This document shows positions 7,047 through 10,951 of a stretch of 10,951 nt of DNA, one piece after another. The DNA is from an uncultured Nitrospina sp. (GTDB lineage: Bacteria > Nitrospinota > Nitrospinia > Nitrospinales > VA-1), in assembly GCA_913044145.1 (NCBI GenBank), contig CAJWOD010000027.1, positions 1 through 10,951 on the forward strand, given 5' to 3'. Every line of letters begins with the position of its first letter. The stretch's first letter is position 1. The position numbers were made by a program, and so were the translations under genes. The notes below the pieces were generated by a model that did no database searches, was not told the DNA's origin, and saw only the letters and a program-made list of their open reading frames with translations.

Positions 7047-7310
7047 CTAACGGGATTGTATATTGACGATCCTGAACTCGTCTGGGCTTTTACCCATATG
7101 TGCTGCCAAAGAAGCAGTTATAGCAGCAACATGATCGTCTTGTCCTGGTGCGCTAGCAACAATCTTTCTGACCGGAGCCACAGGAGATTCCTGGTAAGGT
7201 ATGAGTTTAACCAGAGTTTTAATGGTGAAAATAAGAATGATCAACACCGTAAAAATAACCGACATTGCAAGAATAGAAACATTCACAGCGGATGAAACAC
7301 TGACTTCCAT
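7047..7310 (-). CDS. oadG: Oxaloacetate decarboxylase gamma subunit
   Basis: This 87-residue protein has one N-terminal membrane segment (about residues 10-34) followed by a small hydrophilic domain. This is the architecture of OadG, which in known enzymes anchors the cytoplasmic alpha subunit to the membrane beta subunit and stabilises the complex. The C-terminal part (APVRKIVASA, then a DDHVAAITASLAAHMG stretch) resembles the conserved helix of OadG-like proteins and contains His59 and His71 as possible metal ligands. The family is poorly conserved, so position carries much of the call: it is the third gene of the operon, 12 bases after oadB. An AAAGGA site lies eight to nine bases before its ATG. 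It is followed by a likely terminator, so it closes the operon. Confidence 0.85.
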   Translation of the reverse strand: MEVSVSSAVNVSILAMSVIFTVLIILIFTIKTLVKLIPYQESPVAPVRKIVASAPGQDDHVAAITASLAAHMGKSPDEFRIVNIQSR

Positions 7311-7322
7311 TTTAAATTTCCT

Positions 7323-8555
7323 TTATTGTTTTATTGCATCAACAACCGTTGCAATAGCTTGAATCCCTGGTTCTGGATTTCCGATCACTGGAGCTAAAGC
7401 CGCATGTGTGTCTACTCCAGTCATATCCCCAAAGAGGGAAACGAAGATGCCTGCTGCAACAGCACTACCTATTACGCCTGCTACGTTAGGTCCCATTGCG
7501 TGCATTAATAAGAAGTTAGAGGAATCGGCATCAGCCCCTACTTTTTGTGAAACCCGGGCCGCCATGGGAACGGCTGAAACACCGGCAGAACCAATTAAGG
7601 GGTTAACTTTTCCCCCTGTCGCTTTGCACATAATTTTCCCGAAGAGCAGTCCCCCAGCTGTAGCAAACCCAAATGCCAGTAAGCCCAGCACAATTATTTT
7701 TATGGTTTCCAACCGTAAGAATGAATCGGCAGTCATTGATGAACCCACCGATAGGGCAAGCATTATTGTCATAATATTGATTAGATGCGTTTCTGTGGTT
7801 TCATGCAGGCGTTGCGTTACTCCCGATTCACGGAACAGATTGCCCAGCATAAACATGCCAAGAAGAGGAGTAACTCCTGGTAACAAGAGACAACAAACAA
7901 AGGTCACGACAATAGGGAACAAGATTTTTACCGTTTGCGAAATTTGCTTTAATTGTGCCATTTTTATCTTCCGTTCCTCTTCCGTGGTCAGAAGCTTCAT
8001 GATCGGTGGTTGGATCAAGGGAACTAGGGACATGTAGGAATAGGCCGCAACGGCTATGGGTGCTAGTAAATGAGGAGCAAGTTTGCTGGCTATAAAAATG
8101 GAGGTAGGACCATCGGCTCCACCAATGATGCCGATCGCAGCTGCCTCCTGCATGTTAAACCCCAAATAGACGGCTCCAATCAGGGTCGTGTACACCCCTA
8201 TTTGTGCGGCAGCACCCAATAGTAGTGTTGTAGGGTTAGCCAGTAGGGGGCCAAAATCAGTTAAGGCACCAACTCCCATAAAAATAATCGGGGGAAGAAT
8301 TTCGTGTTGGACTCCTTGATAGAAAAAGTTCAGTAGTCCACCGGAATCGGTGGCTTTCATCATGCTCAAAGGCAGGTTTGCGAGAAGACAACCGAACCCC
8401 ATGGGAAGCAGCAGAAGAGGTTCAAACTTTTTTCTGATGGCGAGGTAGATCAATGTGCAACCGACTCCAATCATTATTAGATCGCCCCCGGCCAACTCTG
8501 AAAAACCCGTGCTATGAATTATTTTTGATGCGGATGCACCGAAGCTAAATTCCAT
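7323..8555 (-). CDS. oadB: Na+-translocating oxaloacetate decarboxylase beta subunit
   Basis: This 410-residue polytopic membrane protein is the carboxybiotin decarboxylase and Na+ pump subunit of the OadB/GcdB/MmdB family. It decarboxylates carboxybiotin and couples this to Na+ export. The signature GGADGPTSIF at 145-154 carries Asp148. Tyr174, and Asn318, Gly322, Ser327 and Arg334 in the NPLIGSAGVSAVPMAAR segment (318-334), line up at a constant offset of 55 with the functional residues I recall for the Klebsiella enzyme (Asp203, Tyr229, Asn373, Gly377, Ser382, Arg389). All are kept, so the pump should be active. The tail after the last core helices (about residues 376-410) seems longer than in Klebsiella. 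Its ATG overlaps the oadA stop by one base (TAATG), which points to translational coupling. A GcdB- or MmdB-type role is excluded mainly by the neighbouring oadA. Confidence 0.95.
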   Translation of the reverse strand: MEFSFGASASKIIHSTGFSELAGGDLIMIGVGCTLIYLAIRKKFEPLLLLPMGFGCLLANLPLSMMKATDSGGLLNFFYQGVQHEILPPIIFMGVGALTDFGPLLANPTTLLLGAAAQIGVYTTLIGAVYLGFNMQEAAAIGIIGGADGPTSIFIASKLAPHLLAPIAVAAYSYMSLVPLIQPPIMKLLTTEEERKIKMAQLKQISQTVKILFPIVVTFVCCLLLPGVTPLLGMFMLGNLFRESGVTQRLHETTETHLINIMTIMLALSVGSSMTADSFLRLETIKIIVLGLLAFGFATAGGLLFGKIMCKATGGKVNPLIGSAGVSAVPMAARVSQKVGADADSSNFLLMHAMGPNVAGVIGSAVAAGIFVSLFGDMTGVDTHAALAPVIGNPEPGIQAIATVVDAIKQ

Positions 8556-10342
8556 TACCCTATAATTACCAATTGATCGCCGGTTTGAACATTGTCACCT
8601 TCTTTAACCAAAATGGATTGGATAGTACCGGCTTGATGGGCTTTTACTTCACTTTCCATTTTCATGGATTCCATTACTAAAACAGTATCACCTTCATTAA
8701 CTGCATCTCCGACATTGCATCTCATTGAGAAGATAGATCCTGGTAAGGGCGCAGTGAGAGGAGAACCCCCTCCACCAGCAGGCGCTGCTGCAGGCGCTGC
8801 TGCAGGTGCTGCTGCAGGTGCTGCTGCAGGTGCTGCAGGAGCAGGAGCCATAGTTCCTGATCCACCCATTGCTACTTCAACTGTAAAATCTTTTCCATTA
8901 ACTCGAACTTGATAAATCGATGAGCCGCCTTGGGATGGTGCGGGCACCTTTTCATTTGGAACACTGGCAGGTGTTGATTTGGATACTGCCGGTTTTTCTG
9001 GTAAAGGGTTTCCTCGAGTTTCGAAAAACTTTAAAGCAACTTTCTCAAACAAGGCATAGGTCAGCCTGTCTTCCTCACTGGTGTATTTATCTCCGAGTTC
9101 TTTGCAAACCCCTTCCCACTCCGGCTCAAGTAAGTCAGCGGGCCGACAGTCTGTAACTTTTTTATCGCCAGCAACTTTTGTTAGAAGATCCTCATCAATA
9201 GGCGCTGGCAATTTGCCATAATTTCCCATTACGCATTGCCGCGTTTCCTTGGTAATGATTTTATAACGCTCCCCTGTTAAAACATTCAATGTTGCTTGTG
9301 AACCAACAATTTGACTTGTTGGGGTGACTAAGGGAGGGTAACCCATGTCTTTTCTGACGCGTGGAACTTCTGACAGCACTTCTTCCAATTTATCTAGTGC
9401 ATTCTGTTCTTTCAACTGATTTTCCATGTTGGAAATCATGCCGCCAGGTATTTGTGATTTGAGAATATTGATATCCACACCCTTAAAATCACTTTCAAAT
9501 TCAGAATAGTTTTTCTTAACTTCTTTGAAGTAATCATTGATTTCTTCAAGCAAGTTTAAATCCAACCCTGTGTCTCGCGGTGTTCCTTTTAAAGCTGCTA
9601 CAATACATTCTGTTGCGTAATGGGAGGTTCCCATCGATAGGGTAGAAATAGCGGTGTCCACCATGTCGACCCCTGCATCAATTGCGCACTGCATATTCAT
9701 CCCCACTAGTCCGGTTGTAGCGTGTGTGTGCAAATGAATGGGAAGCTTTATATTTTTTTTCAATTCAGTGATGAGCATTGAGGTTACATCTGGAGTTAAC
9801 AGGCCAGCCATATCTTTGATGCAGAGAATATCCGACCCCATGTTTTCAAGGTCTTTTCCCATCTTGATATAGAGATCTATATTGTGGACAGGACTGACGG
9901 TATAGCTTATACAACCTTCGACTGTTTCTCCGCATTTTTTGACGGTATTAACGGCTGTTTCTATATTTCGGAAATCATTGAGCGCATCGAAGATTCTAAA
10001 AATATTTATTCCAACTTCCACAGATTGTTTAACAAACCGCTCGACGATATCATCAGCATAATGCCTATAGCCCACAGCATTTTGGCCTCGCAATAACATT
10101 TGAAATGGGGTTTTGGGCATTTTTTTCTTGAGTAAGCGTGCTCTTTCCCAAGGGTCTTCATTCAAAAAACGGATACAGGTATCAAAAGTGGCGCCACCCC
10201 ACATTTCCAGCGAGAAAAACCCTACCTGATCGAGTTTTTCCGCAATAGGTAGCATATCTTCTGTTTTCATTCGTGTGGCAAGAAGCGATTGATGAGCGTC
10301 TCTAAGTACCAATTCTGTAACTTTTAGAGGATTTGTTTCCAT
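8555..10342 (-). CDS. oadA: Oxaloacetate decarboxylase alpha subunit (carboxyltransferase and biotin carrier)
   Basis: This 595-residue cytoplasmic subunit moves CO2 from oxaloacetate to its own biotin, yielding pyruvate. Residues about 1-290 form the carboxyltransferase TIM barrel: LRDAHQS at 13-19 with metal ligand Asp15, CIKDMAG at 174-180 with the lysine (Lys176) expected to be carbamylated, and HLHTHATTG at 203-211 with metal ligands His205 and His207. The conserved PycB/OadA C-terminal domain follows (PGGMISN at 299-305, to about 445). Residues about 446-528 are a Pro/Ala-rich linker, and 529-595 are a biotinyl domain with MESMKME at 557-563 and biotin attached to Lys561; the motif has Ser where EAMKM is commoner. 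AAGGA sites lie 11 bases before and directly at the ATG, so the more distant one is probably used. The sequence alone also fits PycB of pyruvate carboxylase, but oadB and oadG in the same operon, and no visible biotin carboxylase gene, favour the decarboxylase. Confidence 0.95.
   Translation of the reverse strand: METNPLKVTELVLRDAHQSLLATRMKTEDMLPIAEKLDQVGFFSLEMWGGATFDTCIRFLNEDPWERARLLKKKMPKTPFQMLLRGQNAVGYRHYADDIVERFVKQSVEVGINIFRIFDALNDFRNIETAVNTVKKCGETVEGCISYTVSPVHNIDLYIKMGKDLENMGSDILCIKDMAGLLTPDVTSMLITELKKNIKLPIHLHTHATTGLVGMNMQCAIDAGVDMVDTAISTLSMGTSHYATECIVAALKGTPRDTGLDLNLLEEINDYFKEVKKNYSEFESDFKGVDINILKSQIPGGMISNMENQLKEQNALDKLEEVLSEVPRVRKDMGYPPLVTPTSQIVGSQATLNVLTGERYKIITKETRQCVMGNYGKLPAPIDEDLLTKVAGDKKVTDCRPADLLEPEWEGVCKELGDKYTSEEDRLTYALFEKVALKFFETRGNPLPEKPAVSKSTPASVPNEKVPAPSQGGSSIYQVRVNGKDFTVEVAMGGSGTMAPAPAAPAAAPAAAPAAAPAAAPAGGGGSPLTAPLPGSIFSMRCNVGDAVNEGDTVLVMESMKMESEVKAHQAGTIQSILVKEGDNVQTGDQLVIIG
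8778..8834. repeat. 12-bp tandem repeat encoding an Ala/Pro linker in oadA
   Basis: A 12-base unit GCAGGYGCTGCT (plus strand) is repeated nearly perfectly about 4.75 times, with only C/T changes at one position. On the coding (minus) strand each unit encodes Ala-Ala-Ala-Pro or a rotation of it, forming the flexible linker (oadA residues about 499-522) before the biotinyl domain. Such Pro/Ala hinges let the biotin arm swing between active sites. The repeat is in frame (multiples of four residues), so unit gain or loss would change only linker length. Confidence 0.9.
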
Positions 10343-10371
10343 TCCTTAAAGATTCCTTAAAAAACCAGAGG

Positions 10372-10493
10372 TGCTATCGGTTTGCATAACATTCTCTGAA
10401 AATTAAATAAATACTAAAAAAATTCAGTAAGTTATAGATGTTTATCTGATAGCATCCGAAGGTCCTTAATCCTTTCCCAAAAAGATGCTATCG
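10372..10493. promoter_or_regulatory. Repeated TGCTATC motif between trkH and oadA
   Basis: TGCTATCG occurs at 10372-10379 and 10486-10493, and its inverted form GATAGCA at 10448-10454. The last two are part of a perfect 9-bp inverted repeat, GATAGCATC (10448-10456) and GATGCTATC (10484-10492), with a 27-base spacer. All three copies lie in the 201-base gap before oadA, the first about 30 bases from its start codon. They could be operator sites for a regulator of the oad operon or arms of a leader or read-through RNA structure. No T-run follows the hairpin on minus, so it is not a clear terminator for trkH. I found no strong promoter hexamers here. The repeats are seen directly; the function is inferred. 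Confidence 0.4.
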
Positions 10494-10543
10494 CCTAGTT
10501 TTGGAGAAGAAATACTAAGTTATTGCTTTTCTAAAATCAAATC

Positions 10544-10951
10544 TTATTTACGCCAGGTCATGGGAAGCAATAAAAGGAGAATGCCATATATTTCAAGTCT
10601 TCCCAATAACATACAGAAAATCAGAACCCCTTTTCCCATAGCGGGTATAAAGGCGTAATTGCCCATTGCTCCAACCCCTCCCAGACCCGGACCGATATTA
10701 AATAGAGAAGCAATTGATGCAGAAATTGCAGTGGTCAAGTCAACCCCCATGAAAGAAAGTATTATTGCACTTAGAGCAGAAATTCCCATGAATAAGAATG
10801 TCAAGGCGGCTACATTGGATAGGTCATCGGAGTCGATGGTTTTATCTCCTACTTTCACATGAAAAATAGCCCGCGGGTGAACCAGTTTTATGAGCTCTCT
10901 TGTAATAATTTTTATTAGGATAATAAAACGGATGACCTTAAAAGAACCACT
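10544..10951 (-). CDS. trkH: TrkH/KtrB-type K+ uptake transporter, membrane subunit (C-terminal part)
   Basis: The frame is open from the right edge to the TAA at 10544-10546, giving 135 residues of a truncated protein. A GTG at 10858 is inside the gene and is not its start. The fragment shows the TrkH C-terminal pattern: KVIRF and RELIKLVHPRAIF (around residues 5-29, after the third pore loop), a membrane helix, the fourth pore loop NIGPGLGGVGAMGNYAFIP with its filter glycines, and the ending MLLGRLEIYGILLLLLPMTWRK. TrkH forms the ion path of the Trk K+ uptake system and works with the NAD/ATP-binding protein TrkA, which is not in the window. It lies upstream of oadA on the same strand, 201 bases away, so a separate transcript is likely for oadABG, though read-through is possible. 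Confidence 0.92.
   Translation of the reverse strand, partial: SGSFKVIRFIILIKIITRELIKLVHPRAIFHVKVGDKTIDSDDLSNVAALTFLFMGISALSAIILSFMGVDLTTAISASIASLFNIGPGLGGVGAMGNYAFIPAMGKGVLIFCMLLGRLEIYGILLLLLPMTWRK

Noticed and set aside
7408..8037. 209-codon plus-strand ORF opposite oadB
   Set aside because: It lies wholly antisense within oadB, whose family residues are all present, and its translation is a low-complexity, Pro/Ser/Thr-rich product with no domain. It is a shadow frame.
8778..8834. CRISPR-like or non-coding satellite repeat
   Set aside because: Units are adjacent without spacers, and they encode an in-frame Ala/Pro linker at the expected place in oadA.
8664..8912. Plus-strand ORF with a Gly-Ala repeat
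   Set aside because: It is the complement of the oadA biotin domain and of the 12-bp linker repeat; the repeat alone keeps the frame open.
8555..10342. oadA product as the B subunit of pyruvate carboxylase (PycB)
   Set aside because: The domain layout is shared, but oadB and oadG follow in the same operon and no biotin carboxylase gene is present, so the decarboxylase is more likely.
10544..10858. Reading the right-end gene as a complete 104-residue protein with a GTG start
   Set aside because: The same frame stays open to the window edge and the upstream residues match TrkH, so the gene is a truncated trkH rather than a small protein.

Overview
The window is a chromosomal, housekeeping-type stretch from an AT-rich diderm (Gram-negative-type) bacterium. 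The diderm reading rests on a large AsmA-like envelope protein and an exported ChaN/TIKI-fold protein. A Na+-translocating oxaloacetate decarboxylase next to a Trk-type K+ transporter suggests a sodium-rich, perhaps marine, habitat. A Nitrospinota- or Deltaproteobacteria-like marine lineage would fit, but that is only an impression and nothing here fixes the taxonomy. I see no phage genes, transposases, CRISPR arrays, rRNA or tRNA genes, and no stretch above 300 bases lacks a gene.

Left part (1-2190): the tail of an unidentified gene is followed by an acylphosphatase, both on +. Converging on them is a minus-strand gene for an exported ChaN-like haem-binding/TIKI-fold protein with a C-terminal PDZ domain; a hairpin with a U-tract on the minus strand lies between. 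Divergent from it is rpsU (ribosomal protein bS21), which has a near-consensus promoter, a leader of about 115 nt with a two-tier hairpin, a perfect Shine-Dalgarno sequence and a TTG start.

Middle (2191-7000): rlmB, a SpoU/TrmH-type 2'-O-ribose rRNA methyltransferase, runs on minus. A 211-bp divergent region separates it from a 1280-residue AsmA/YhdP-like protein on +. That region holds a likely promoter for the AsmA-like gene and a 23-codon minus-strand ORF with a perfect Shine-Dalgarno sequence.

Right part (7001-10951): oadA-oadB-oadG run on minus as a tight operon (1-nt overlap, then a 12-nt gap). It encodes the biotin-carrying carboxyltransferase, the membrane Na+ pump and the small anchoring subunit of oxaloacetate decarboxylase. 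The operon ends in a likely intrinsic terminator that reaches into the stop codon of the convergent AsmA-like gene. Upstream, in the same orientation, is the C-terminal part of a TrkH/KtrB-type K+ transporter, cut by the window edge. Between trkH and oadA, three copies of the motif TGCTATC, one inverted, are the clearest candidate regulatory elements.

I found no convincing new multi-gene system. The best leads are the rpsU leader with its strong Shine-Dalgarno sequence, the ChaN-PDZ fusion, the repeats upstream of oadA and the small ORF upstream of rlmB.
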